64,000 bases of DNA from Mangrovibacter yixingensis (lineage in GTDB: Bacteria > Pseudomonadota > Gammaproteobacteria > Enterobacterales > Enterobacteriaceae): NCBI RefSeq assembly GCF_020523985.1, contig NZ_JAIVKM010000001.1, positions 2,046,001 through 2,110,000 of the forward strand, given 5' to 3'. Made by a program: the position numbers and the translations under genes. The notes beneath the pieces were generated by a model. That model made no database searches, had not been told where the DNA came from, and worked only from the letters and a program-made list of their open reading frames with translations. Below, piece by piece: positions 16,206 through 24,767 of this stretch (within the stretch, counting starts at the first letter, position 1; the number at the start of each line of letters is the position of its first letter).

Positions 16206-16878
16206 GGGTTATCTCCTGCTCCTGCTCCTGTTCTTCCTGTTGGCGAGCGGGCAACGTTATGACATCACCCAATTCATGTAGCTCGCGGGTGTCGTGTGTC
16301 ACCCACAGCACGCCAAGATGCTGTTCTTTCACCAGCCCGGCAATCAGTTTATGTACCGTCTGTTTATTTTCTTCATCCAGCGCGCTGGTGATTTCGTCCA
16401 GCAGTAAAACCTGGGGCAAAAATTGCAGGTTGCGAATCAGGGAAACACGTTGTTTTTCGCCACCAGATAACGACTGGATTGATTTTTCCAGGGTATCTTC
16501 CGCGAGGTTTACCGTTGCCAGGTCGGCGCGTAAACGGGCTTTATCCGGTTTTTTCTGGCGCAAAACCCAGGGAAACGCCAGATTGTCGTACACCGTGTCG
16601 CCAAACAGAGCCGGGGTTTGGGTGCAATACCCCACGGCCTGACGCCAGGCTTCTGGCGTGAACGCCGCACTTTCACGCCCGCTCAGCAACAGCGTGCCGT
16701 TATCTGGGGTAAGTAATCCACCAATGATTTTTAATAAGGTGCTTTTGCCGCACCCGGAAGGGCCGGTAATCAGGCGGCATTCACCCGCATTCACCTCAAG
16801 GGAAATGTCGGTAAGAATAGACTGACCACCGGACTGATAATTGACATGCTGCACAGCCAATAAAGGAGAAGACGCCAT
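16192..16878 (-). CDS. fetA: FetA, iron export ABC transporter ATPase
   Basis: ABC ATPase of 228 residues, partner of FetB. Walker A GPSGCGKST near residue 39, Q-loop region YCTQTPALFGDTVYDNL, signature LSGGEKQRVSL, Walker B VLLLDEITSALD and switch histidine WVTHD are all present. The C-terminus is unusual, a run of Gln/Glu pairs (RQQEEQEQEQEITHESA) made by a short CTCCTG-type DNA repeat at 16208-16240. First gene of the fetAB pair. Confidence 0.93.
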   Translation of the reverse strand: MASSPLLAVQHVNYQSGGQSILTDISLEVNAGECRLITGPSGCGKSTLLKIIGGLLTPDNGTLLLSGRESAAFTPEAWRQAVGYCTQTPALFGDTVYDNLAFPWVLRQKKPDKARLRADLATVNLAEDTLEKSIQSLSGGEKQRVSLIRNLQFLPQVLLLDEITSALDEENKQTVHKLIAGLVKEQHLGVLWVTHDTRELHELGDVITLPARQQEEQEQEQEITHESA

Positions 16879-16891
16879 TTTTCACCCGTTT

Positions 16892-16912
16892 TACTGATGT
16901 TTTTCATCAGTA
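16892..16912. promoter_or_regulatory. Palindrome between binding-protein operon and fetA
   Basis: TACTGATG at 16892 and CATCAGTA at 16905 flank a 5-nt T/A loop, 14 nt upstream of fetA. It may be an operator in the fetA promoter or a weak terminator for the operon ending at 16966. Confidence 0.4.
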
Positions 16913-16965
16913 TACCCGTGGTTTCAGGCAAAATCCCCAGGTTATCTGCGTGTAAAACCACCCGG

Positions 16966-17949
16966 TTATATCCGCTGAACCCGATATTCTTCCATCAGCG
17001 CGGCATAACGAGCCTGTTCTATTTTAATACGGGCAGAAATCGCACCGGGCGAGTCATAAATAGGCTTTAACGAGTTAACCCGTAATATTTCAAGAAAGTC
17101 GTAACTGACTATCATATTTTGCATAGCCGCCTGCAGGGGCTTCACAATATTGTCTGGTGTACCGGCTGGCAAAAACCAACCATACCAGCCGGTCAGGTTG
17201 ATTTGCGGGACGCCCTGTTCCCGGCAGGTAGGCACATCCCAGCCCGGCACCCGAAAAGGGCTGGTAACCGCAATGGGCCGCAAAATACCATTGCGCAGTA
17301 ACCGGGCACCATTGCCGCCAATCAGAAAAGCGGCGGCCAGGTAACCTTCCAGTAAATCGTCAATGATCATGGACGTTCCCCGGTATACCTGGGGCTGTAA
17401 CGCCACGCCTTTTTCCCGGCTAAGAATTAACTGTGCCATATTGCCCGGCGAGCCAAACTGGGCAAAGCCGATATTATTGAAGGAGGGGTTTTTCTCCACC
17501 CAGCGTAAGTAATCATCCAGGGTTTTTACTGCCGGGTCGACAACCGGGCCAAGCGCCATAAACAACGCATATTCCCCGGTAATAGCGAGGGGAATAAAAT
17601 CGCGCTCAGGAGAGTATGGTAACTGGCGGTATAGTGAGGAAAATGCCGTCATTTGCGGTGACTGCGCCAATAATATGGTGCTGCCATCCCGTGGAGCCTG
17701 GCGCATATAACGCATAGCATGAATACTGTTTTCACCCGGCATATGTTCCAGTTTCCAGGTACGCTGGGGGTAAAAATCAGGCAGCAGGCCCAGTATTTCC
17801 TCACCCAGTTGGGTTCCCAAACCGGTACGCCCGTAACCAAATATCGCTCGGTTTGCTGCACCTTTTGGGTCAGTATGCGCGCCGCTGGCCATCCGGGGTA
17901 ACAGCATTGACGCGCCAAGTCCTAATAATGCCCTGCGAGATACTGCCAT
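16966..17949 (-). CDS. Bug/TctC-type periplasmic binding protein 2
   Basis: Binding protein of 327 residues with a twin-arginine-like signal (MAVSRRALLGLGASMLL, then ASGAHTDP). It is clearly homologous to the neighbouring protein at 17973-18953: both share FGYGRTGxG, the QSPQMTxxxSxYRxLPY motif, IDDLxxGYL, REQGVxxxxxxGWYGWF and a closing RI/RRV. The fold is that of Bug (TctC) proteins, which bind carboxylates for tripartite or signalling systems, but no TctA/TctB membrane genes are here. Last gene of the giant-adhesin operon, 23 nt after its paralogue. AAGGAA precedes the ATG. Confidence 0.75.
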   Translation of the reverse strand: MAVSRRALLGLGASMLLPRMASGAHTDPKGAANRAIFGYGRTGLGTQLGEEILGLLPDFYPQRTWKLEHMPGENSIHAMRYMRQAPRDGSTILLAQSPQMTAFSSLYRQLPYSPERDFIPLAITGEYALFMALGPVVDPAVKTLDDYLRWVEKNPSFNNIGFAQFGSPGNMAQLILSREKGVALQPQVYRGTSMIIDDLLEGYLAAAFLIGGNGARLLRNGILRPIAVTSPFRVPGWDVPTCREQGVPQINLTGWYGWFLPAGTPDNIVKPLQAAMQNMIVSYDFLEILRVNSLKPIYDSPGAISARIKIEQARYAALMEEYRVQRI

Positions 17950-17972
17950 AGCATTTCCTTGTTAGTCGGTAT

Positions 17973-18953
17973 TCAAACACGGCGAATTTGGTAGCTGTCC
18001 ACCATGCTGGCGTAATAATCCTGCTCTTCCTTAATCCGCTCCCGAATCGCTTTCGGCGTTAAATCAACAGGTTTTAGCGAATAGCGTGCCAGAACCTGTT
18101 GGTAATCCCTGCTTTCCAGCCCTGAATGAATGGCATCGTGCAGGGGCTCATATACCCGGTCGGGGATATGAGCCGGGGCAAACCAGCCATACCAGCCATT
18201 AATATCCATATCTGCGACCCCCTGTTCACGGCAGGTAGCCACATTTTCCCAGCCAGGGTGGCGTTGTTTACTGGTCACTGCCACTGCCCGTAATTCACCA
18301 GAGGCATACCTCTCTGGCGAATTGCCAGCAATCACCAGACCTGCTGATAAATAGCCACGGCGCAAGTCATCAATCATCATGGATGAACCGTAATAGGCAA
18401 CTGGCTGCAGCGCGACTTCTTTGCTGTGGGCAATAATCGCCTGAGCTACCTGGCCACTTGAACCATACTGGGTGAATCCAAGGTTGCGGTATTCAGGGTT
18501 TCTCAGCACCCATTCCAGAAAACCATCAAGGGTTTTCACTTCCGGGTCGACTAGTTTTCCCAGTGTCAGTAACAGTGTGTATTCCCCCATAATTGCCAGT
18601 GGGCGGAAATCGGCCAGTGGGTCATAAGGCAGGGAGCGATAAACACTGGGCAGCAGCGTCATTTGCGGTGACTGGACCTGTAACAATATGGAACCATCGG
18701 CATGGCCGGCTTTCACGGTTTCCACTGCTTTCAGGCTGTTATCCCCTGGCAAGTTAACCAGGTGGTAACGGTTTTTGTCATAAGTTTGGGCAATCAGCGA
18801 GATCATATCTTCGGCCAGCACACTGCCAATCCCGGTACGGCCGTACCCAAAGACTAACTCGCCTCTGGTTGTGGGGTGGGCCCCATAACTCAGGAAAGGA
18901 GCCGCCAGGCAGGCAGTGGCCCCTGCTACAAATGCTCGTCGGGTTAAACTCAT
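17973..18953 (-). CDS. Bug/TctC-type periplasmic binding protein 1
   Basis: Binding protein of 326 residues with a Tat-like signal peptide (SLTRRAFVAGATACLAAPF). Residues about 34-40 read GYGRTGIG, followed by HLVNLPGDNSLKAVETVKAG, GFTQYGSSGQVAQAI, YGSSMMIDDLRRGYL, and GWYGWFAPAHIPDRVYEPL, the Bug/TctC pattern. It is paralogous to the next gene. AAGGAG precedes the ATG, and 19 nt separate it from the M50 gene. The conserved placement after an adhesin exporter suggests a chaperone or sensing role in secretion rather than ordinary solute uptake, but this is inference. Confidence 0.75.
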   Translation of the reverse strand: MSLTRRAFVAGATACLAAPFLSYGAHPTTRGELVFGYGRTGIGSVLAEDMISLIAQTYDKNRYHLVNLPGDNSLKAVETVKAGHADGSILLQVQSPQMTLLPSVYRSLPYDPLADFRPLAIMGEYTLLLTLGKLVDPEVKTLDGFLEWVLRNPEYRNLGFTQYGSSGQVAQAIIAHSKEVALQPVAYYGSSMMIDDLRRGYLSAGLVIAGNSPERYASGELRAVAVTSKQRHPGWENVATCREQGVADMDINGWYGWFAPAHIPDRVYEPLHDAIHSGLESRDYQQVLARYSLKPVDLTPKAIRERIKEEQDYYASMVDSYQIRRV

Positions 18954-18972
18954 CGTTCACTCCTTGGCTAAC

Positions 18973-21042
18973 CTACTGGTTAAGCTCAGCAATAACGATT
19001 TGCCATACTCTTAGCCCAATCCGTGAGATCAGGCTTTCCGGTGCCAGGGGCAGAACCACATCACCTTGTAAAATCTGTTGCCCGGCGTAGCGCTGGTTAT
19101 CCAACGTAAATGCTATACGGTGCATCGCCACCAGCGGAATGGCTTCACCTTGCTCCCCTTTTAGCGAATCAATTTTGCCGCCCCACAGCGAACTTAGCGC
19201 AGGGGGCGCAATAAACTCGGCGCTACCTGGATCCAGGCGCGCAATACGTACCTGAACCGCTGGCAATGTAGGCGCATCGGGAATAAACGTACCCGTAATA
19301 CCCGGCTTTAACCCATTGATATAGCGCTCATCTACATAACCGCTCACATCCCAATGTTCAGGCTGTACCACCCGTGCAAGGACTTGTGACGGGTCTACCC
19401 ATTGGCCCACCGCCAGCCCGGGTTTGAGGTCGACCACACGCCCGGAAACCGCTGCTCGCCAGGTAAGCTGCTCGCGTTGTTTCTCAAGGCCTGCCAGGTT
19501 GTCAGTGGCTTCTTCCAGTTGCTGGCGCAGTACCAGTGTCTCCACTTTCTCACGCTCTGAACCGCCTATTCGGTTAAGACGAAATTGCAATAAATCGCGG
19601 TTAAGTTCAGTTTGTTGGTAACGAAAAGTGAGTTCAGGGGAGCGAAACTGCATTAATAGCTGCCCGGCAGAAACCTGCTCACCATCACGCACCTCAAGGC
19701 GCACCAGTTGCGCATTTTCTGGCACAGTAATGGGTTGCTGAATTTGATAACTGGCAATTGCTGGCACATTCACTGAGGCAGGCAGTGGCACAATAAATAC
19801 GCCAATACCGGCCAGTAACAGCAGCAGTAGTGCCACACGCCGCAGTGGGTGTAACCGCTGGCGATAACCAAGGCTGGTTTTCGCCATTTGTACCAGAGGC
19901 ACCAACACATAATGCACAATAAACCAGGCAAAAACGGCAAGCCCCAGCGCCGGGAAAAGAAAGTGCCAGGCAAAGTACCCAATCCCCAACACCAGTGAGC
20001 GCTGGTAAATAAACACCAGCACACCATAGCAGGCCATCAGTTTCGGGCGTGTGTCCTGCAAGGGTTCCGGTGGATCGACAATCTGGCCAAATAACAACCG
20101 GTAGCCGTAATAACGCATTAGCGCAAAGGCGCGTGGTTGCAGGTTTTCAACCCGTAACAAATCGCTGAGAAAGTAATAGCCGTCAAACCGCGCGAGTGGG
20201 TTCAGGTTCAGTGCCAGTGTGGTGACCCAACTGGTGGTTGCCACCACAAAACACACACCTCGCAGTGTGCCTGGCGGGAGTACCGCCCAGGCTGCGGTAG
20301 CCAGCCCGGCGACCAGGCTTTCTGCAATAATACCGCCCAAGGCAATCCACATCCGTTTGTGGGGGTTGGTTATCATCTGCGCCCGGGTTAAATCGGTATA
20401 CAGCAAAGGGAACACCAGGTAGAGTGCCACGCCCATTTTGCCAGGTATCGCCCCCAAACGTAGTGACACAGCGGCATGGCCCAGCTCATGGCAAATTTTC
20501 AGAACAACCAGTGCCACCCCAAAACTCAACATGGCAGATAACGTTGTAAACTGGTGGAAGGTTGCCAGATAACTGTCCCACTGGCGCGCCACCAGCCACA
20601 CACCACTGAGTGTGATAGCCCCCCACAGGCACCACAACATAGCCCACACACCGGGGATTCGCATGCTGGCAAGAAACCGCAACAAGGGCACTGGGTCCCA
20701 CAATGGGACATGAACCATGCGCGGCGCTGCAAGCAGGCGGGATGCCGATGAAGCCACCAGGCTTTGCCAGGGCTGGCCGCTCACTAACTTGTGTTGTTGC
20801 AAAAACTGAACGAACGCCCGGAACTGGCCGGTATCAAGGCTTTCCCCTTGCGCCGCCAGGCTTTGCTTCAAATCGCCCAGGGTACGGCAATCAGGCCGGG
20901 ACAAAAACAGTAAATCCGCTTCGCCTATACGGAAGAACAGATGTTGCCAGGGGTCGTAGAGTTGCCAGTCCCCTGGGTGCTCACCGGGTTGCAGGCGAAT
21001 ATCCTGGCGCAGGCTGGGCAGTGTTTGGGTGTCATCGTTCAT
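18973..21042 (-). CDS. M50-type membrane metalloprotease fused to HlyD-like domain
   Basis: Large membrane protein of 689 residues in three parts. Residues 1-110 resemble a PqqD-like/winged-helix domain (WQLYDPWQHLFFRIGEADLL). Residues about 125-435 form a multi-span site-2-protease-like domain with the zinc motif CHELGHAAVSLRLGA near residue 188 and the second metal motif NLNPLARFDGYYFLSDLL near 285. Residues 445-689 form a periplasmic HlyD-like adaptor domain with lipoyl half-motifs and coiled coil (VRLEVRDGEQVSAGQLLMQF, VSGRVVDLKPGLAVGQWV). Such proteins (COG1994, putative peptide zinc metalloproteases) occur with peptide and adhesin exporters. No ABC ATPase accompanies it, so it may be the inner-membrane part of the exporter or process the substrate. 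Confidence 0.82.
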   Translation of the reverse strand: MNDDTQTLPSLRQDIRLQPGEHPGDWQLYDPWQHLFFRIGEADLLFLSRPDCRTLGDLKQSLAAQGESLDTGQFRAFVQFLQQHKLVSGQPWQSLVASSASRLLAAPRMVHVPLWDPVPLLRFLASMRIPGVWAMLWCLWGAITLSGVWLVARQWDSYLATFHQFTTLSAMLSFGVALVVLKICHELGHAAVSLRLGAIPGKMGVALYLVFPLLYTDLTRAQMITNPHKRMWIALGGIIAESLVAGLATAAWAVLPPGTLRGVCFVVATTSWVTTLALNLNPLARFDGYYFLSDLLRVENLQPRAFALMRYYGYRLLFGQIVDPPEPLQDTRPKLMACYGVLVFIYQRSLVLGIGYFAWHFLFPALGLAVFAWFIVHYVLVPLVQMAKTSLGYRQRLHPLRRVALLLLLLAGIGVFIVPLPASVNVPAIASYQIQQPITVPENAQLVRLEVRDGEQVSAGQLLMQFRSPELTFRYQQTELNRDLLQFRLNRIGGSEREKVETLVLRQQLEEATDNLAGLEKQREQLTWRAAVSGRVVDLKPGLAVGQWVDPSQVLARVVQPEHWDVSGYVDERYINGLKPGITGTFIPDAPTLPAVQVRIARLDPGSAEFIAPPALSSLWGGKIDSLKGEQGEAIPLVAMHRIAFTLDNQRYAGQQILQGDVVLPLAPESLISRIGLRVWQIVIAELNQ

Positions 21043-21044
21043 GG

Positions 21045-22475
21045 CTACACTCCCGTATGCTGGCGCACCCAGGCGATGGGGCGGCGTAAAAGCTGGAACC
21101 AGAGTGGTACGGTTTCGCTGTAAACACGAGCGGTTCCCCTGGCACCTATACGCGGGTAGCCTTCACCGGGCTGCAGGTCTGCCAGCAGAACATAGCTGCT
21201 GATACCTTCTGCTGTGGTTTGCGGGGTATAACTGTAACTGCTCAGTGAGGCGTGCCAGGCTTTCATTGGTGAACTGTCGAGAAACAGCGTGACATCACCA
21301 CCTTGTTTCAGCGGGATATTATCTTTCAGAGGCAGGTCGATACGGAACTGGATGCGCTGAGGATCCGCGATTTGCATAATTTCCTCCCCTACCCGCACTG
21401 GTTTGCCTTCCCACTCCCGTTTATTAGTGAAAATCGCCACGCCGTTCACTGGCGAAGTCACCTGAGTGCGCTGGTACACATCAGACATATACTGGTAGTT
21501 CACCTTCGCCAGTTGATATTCAGTACCGGCTATCGCCATTTCTGCCCGAGCATCCGGGTCATCAAAGGCGGCGCTGTTCACCTGTTCACTACGTGCCTCG
21601 GCCACCGCCAGTTTGCGCCCGGCAACCACCATTTCGTTATAGGGTTTTAAGTCTTCAAACTGGAGCAGCGCATCGCCTTGTTTTACCGGGCTGTTAGGTT
21701 CTACGCGAATTTGGCGCACCACCCCTTCTATTGGGGCTGTCAGTCGCCATGGGTCGCTGGCAACCACTTCTACTGGTGCTACCACACTGAGCGGTACAGG
21801 AATAAACCCGCAGGCAATCAGTACCAACGGTACTACCCAGAGCAACGGTTTGAATCGATGCGACCCGGTTGCCAGGCTGCGTTTGCCTTCCAGTGCCAGC
21901 CAGGCGTGGGTATAAGTCCCGGCCAGGCGTTGCGCCAGTGAGAGTTCCGCAGGTAAAAATGGCTGCTGGCTGCGCAGGCAAATCAATCCGGCCTCCACCT
22001 GGCCGTTCTGGCCAAGCGGCATCCACATTCCGTAAGGCAGCGCGTGGTTTTTTAATAAGGGCTGGTCGCTTTCCGCCAGAGTGAAAACATGCTCTTGCTG
22101 CAACGCCTTACCACGCAGGTGCAAGTATTGCTCCATTGCCAGTAGTAAAGGGGATTTGCGGTCTGCATGGGAGATATCGGAAACCTGGATAATTTTCAAC
22201 CGGCCACTAAAACGATGGCGCTGGCAAACCATAGCCTGTTCAAAGGGCAGCAATTGCCGGGAAGCGTTCACCAGGTGCACCAGCAAAGAAGGCGTGTCGG
22301 GCAACTTGCGAATAGCCTCTTCAAACTGCAGGAGTTTGAGTGCCTGTAACGCCAGCCCCTGGTTGGCTGGAGTGTGTTGTTGTGACGGGCTGGCCGGGTT
22401 GTCTTTTGCGGTTTGCCTGCCATTATCAGGTTTGTTTGGATGTAGTTGTTCCACCTTCTGGCGCATATTAATCAT
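21045..22475 (-). CDS. HlyD-family adaptor with N-terminal GAF-like domain
   Basis: Adaptor of 476 residues from the ATG at 22475, which has GGAGG six nt upstream and overlaps the preceding stop by 8 nt. Residues about 35-200 look like a soluble GAF-like domain (LVHLVNASRQLLPFEQAMVC, LPYGMWMPLGQNGQVEAGLI). A hydrophobic span follows (PLLWVVPLVLIACGFIPVPL), then a HlyD/membrane-fusion part with lipoyl halves (APIEGVVRQIRVEPNSPVKQG and TSPVNGVAIFTNKREWEGKPV). A cytoplasmic sensor domain on an adaptor is uncommon and suggests control of secretion by a small ligand. It ends 2 nt before the M50 gene. Confidence 0.8.
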   Translation of the reverse strand: MINMRQKVEQLHPNKPDNGRQTAKDNPASPSQQHTPANQGLALQALKLLQFEEAIRKLPDTPSLLVHLVNASRQLLPFEQAMVCQRHRFSGRLKIIQVSDISHADRKSPLLLAMEQYLHLRGKALQQEHVFTLAESDQPLLKNHALPYGMWMPLGQNGQVEAGLICLRSQQPFLPAELSLAQRLAGTYTHAWLALEGKRSLATGSHRFKPLLWVVPLVLIACGFIPVPLSVVAPVEVVASDPWRLTAPIEGVVRQIRVEPNSPVKQGDALLQFEDLKPYNEMVVAGRKLAVAEARSEQVNSAAFDDPDARAEMAIAGTEYQLAKVNYQYMSDVYQRTQVTSPVNGVAIFTNKREWEGKPVRVGEEIMQIADPQRIQFRIDLPLKDNIPLKQGGDVTLFLDSSPMKAWHASLSSYSYTPQTTAEGISSYVLLADLQPGEGYPRIGARGTARVYSETVPLWFQLLRRPIAWVRQHTGV

Positions 22476-23235
22476 GAGCCGCCTCCTTCTCAGTGAATAC
22501 AACCTGGCCACTCATCCCCGGCGCAAACTGCACGCTGGCACCGTATTCGGTATCCAGCACACCAATTACTTTGACGGTTTTACTCACGGCATCAATTTGC
22601 GGCAGAACGCGCGTAATATGCCCGGCGCTGGAACTATGGCTTTCCTGCGCTTCAAAGGTAAACTCACTCCCTGGATGCAGCCAGGTGAGCCAGCCTGAAG
22701 GCACAATGATATTAAGTTCGAGTTCACCTGGGTCAACAATGGTCAACAAAGCCTGCCCGGCGGAAACGGCTTCCCAGGGCGCTACTTTCAGTGCCTGTAC
22801 CTGGCCGTCAAAGGGCGCACGGATTTCACAATAACTCACCTGGATTTCCAGGCTTTTTGACCGGGCCAGCGCTTTGCGATATTCCCCTTCAGAGGCAATC
22901 AGGTCGTAACGGCCCACGGACTGGAATTTATCCAGTTCGATATTGGTGTCCCAGGCACTTTTTTTCACCCTGACCTCCTGGCGTGCAGCTTCGGCTTCAG
23001 CACGCGGTAGAGCACAGTTAAAACTGACCAGTAAGTCGCCCTGGCGGAATGCCATCCCTTCCCGGTAAGGAATCTGTTCGATTTGCGCAGCCAGTTCAGA
23101 AGACAGCGTGGCATCGTGCACCGCCCGCAAAATACCCTGCGCCTGGTGGGTTTCCGCCCAGGCAAAACCCGATGTCGCCATACCCGCCAGGCCAGCGATT
23201 CCCAGAAATGCGCAATACCCAATCATCTTTTTCAT
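22468..23235 (-). CDS. Periplasmic adaptor (HlyD/RND-type membrane fusion protein)
   Basis: Adaptor of 255 residues with a cleavable signal peptide (GYCAFLGIAGLAGMATSGFAWA, cut after AWA). The mature part has lipoyl halves SSELAAQIEQIPYREGMAFRQGD and RAPFDGQVQALKVAPWEAVSAG around a short hairpin, then a beta-barrel and membrane-proximal domain ending GMSGQVVFTEKE. It is shorter than most HlyD proteins and lacks a transmembrane anchor, so it is probably fully periplasmic. It overlaps the TolC-like gene by 4 nt. Together with the other adaptors it would bridge the M50-HlyD protein to the outer-membrane channel. Confidence 0.82.
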   Translation of the reverse strand: MKKMIGYCAFLGIAGLAGMATSGFAWAETHQAQGILRAVHDATLSSELAAQIEQIPYREGMAFRQGDLLVSFNCALPRAEAEAARQEVRVKKSAWDTNIELDKFQSVGRYDLIASEGEYRKALARSKSLEIQVSYCEIRAPFDGQVQALKVAPWEAVSAGQALLTIVDPGELELNIIVPSGWLTWLHPGSEFTFEAQESHSSSAGHITRVLPQIDAVSKTVKVIGVLDTEYGASVQFAPGMSGQVVFTEKEAAHD

Positions 23236-24758
23236 TGTTTTTCGCCCTCCTCCCTGACCAGTTGCGGAAGGGTCGTGATTTCTTCTGTCCAGTACTCCTG
23301 CAATTTGCCAGCAATCATTGCTACAGATTCTTTATCGGTATTACCCAAATCAAAGCTGTCGATACCCATTGATGCGTATAAATTCGCATAGGCATTTTGT
23401 AAATCGGCGTAGGCGGTGTCATAACGCACTTCATCCAGAATGGATTTCATTTCCACCTGTACCAGGTCTTTCTGGCTAATCATGCGGCCTTTAAACCCGG
23501 CTTCAGTGAGCGTTAAAATACGCTCCTGTACTTCATGGCCCTGGCGAACGGTATTCAGTTCCTGAGACAGGCGGATAAAACGCGCCCGTGCGACATAAAT
23601 CTGGGTCAGAATCGCCATGACCAGCGCATCCTCCCGCGCCTGAATTAACCCTGCTTCTGCATGAACCGCATCACGTTCCATTGGGTAGCGGAACAGGCTC
23701 ATTAAATTCCAGCTCACTGAACTGGAAAAATTGGTCCAGGTGTTGTTATACAAATAACTGTTACTGTCGTAGCTTAGGCCCAACAGCGCCTTAAACGACG
23801 GCAGGTTTTTCAGCAACACTTTATCTAGTTCACGTTCGTTAATGCGCTTGCGGTAACTTGACTCACGCAGTTCCGAGCGGTATTTCAGGCCAATCAGAAT
23901 CATTTGTTCCGCCGAACCGGGTAGCTCTGGCACCACGGCGGTTCGGTCCGGTAACACCAGTTTGAACGGGGTTTCCGGTTTCAGGTTGATCAGTGCGGCA
24001 AGTTGTTTTTTGGCAAAAAACAGCTCGCGTTGCATGCGCTGCACATTGGCCTGAATTTCCAGTAAATCATGCTGGTAATTCAGCACGCTCAGTGGCGCGA
24101 CATTGCGCCGTTTTTCCAGTTGCGCGGCCTGCCACAGTGCTTTTTGCGCCATAGCCTCAAGTTTGATGAGCTTTTCATGGGTACGGTCGGCACTCACCGC
24201 TCGCCAGTATGCTGTTCGCACATCCTCCAGAATCCGGCTGATCACTTTGCGCCGCCGTTCCTGGGCAATATATTGCTCATCAATGTTTTGCTTGCTCTGC
24301 ACCCAGGAAAGCCCAAAATCCAGGATATCCCAACTGGCCGACAGCTCGCCGTTCCAGGTCTGGCGGTCGGACGAGGTTGAAGACTGGAGCGATTCGGTAC
24401 CATCCAGCAACGAACGGCTACTGGAGCCTGAATAGTTGTTACGCCAGTTTCGTCCACCACCGACATCAAAAGCAGGCATCATGCCCAACTCACTGACATC
24501 ACTCAGTTTCTTTTTCCATGCTTCATCCATCAGTTCGATACGCTGGTCGAGGTTATATTTCAGTGCCCTGGCCATGGCTTCATACAACGAAATTGGGCCA
24601 CGAACCGGTTCATTGCTCCCCACCAATTCATTGATCCGGTCATAAGCACGCCAGGCCTGTGCATCGGAATCAATGGGTTTTTCAGTTACCGTACATCCAG
24701 AAAGCATGAGCGTTATCCCTGCCAAAACCAGACTTACACGTTGTGTTATTGTCACCAT
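23232..24758 (-). CDS. TolC-family outer membrane lipoprotein channel
   Basis: Outer-membrane efflux protein of 508 residues with a lipoprotein signal (VLAGITLMLSGC, lipobox LSGC, cysteine near residue 22). Long helical, heptad-rich stretches match TolC/OMF hairpins (VRTAYWRAVSADRTHEKLIK, ERILTLTEAGFKGRMISQKD, YADLQNAYANLYASMGID), and beta segments include ASWDILDFGLSWVQSKQN and SVSWNLMSLFRYP. It starts 9 nt after the adhesin stop, so the exporter channel is co-expressed with its presumed substrate. Being a lipoprotein, it is closer to OprM/CusC-type channels than to TolC itself. Confidence 0.88.
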   Translation of the reverse strand: MVTITQRVSLVLAGITLMLSGCTVTEKPIDSDAQAWRAYDRINELVGSNEPVRGPISLYEAMARALKYNLDQRIELMDEAWKKKLSDVSELGMMPAFDVGGGRNWRNNYSGSSSRSLLDGTESLQSSTSSDRQTWNGELSASWDILDFGLSWVQSKQNIDEQYIAQERRRKVISRILEDVRTAYWRAVSADRTHEKLIKLEAMAQKALWQAAQLEKRRNVAPLSVLNYQHDLLEIQANVQRMQRELFFAKKQLAALINLKPETPFKLVLPDRTAVVPELPGSAEQMILIGLKYRSELRESSYRKRINERELDKVLLKNLPSFKALLGLSYDSNSYLYNNTWTNFSSSVSWNLMSLFRYPMERDAVHAEAGLIQAREDALVMAILTQIYVARARFIRLSQELNTVRQGHEVQERILTLTEAGFKGRMISQKDLVQVEMKSILDEVRYDTAYADLQNAYANLYASMGIDSFDLGNTDKESVAMIAGKLQEYWTEEITTLPQLVREEGEKQ

Positions 24759-24767
24759 TTGCCACCA

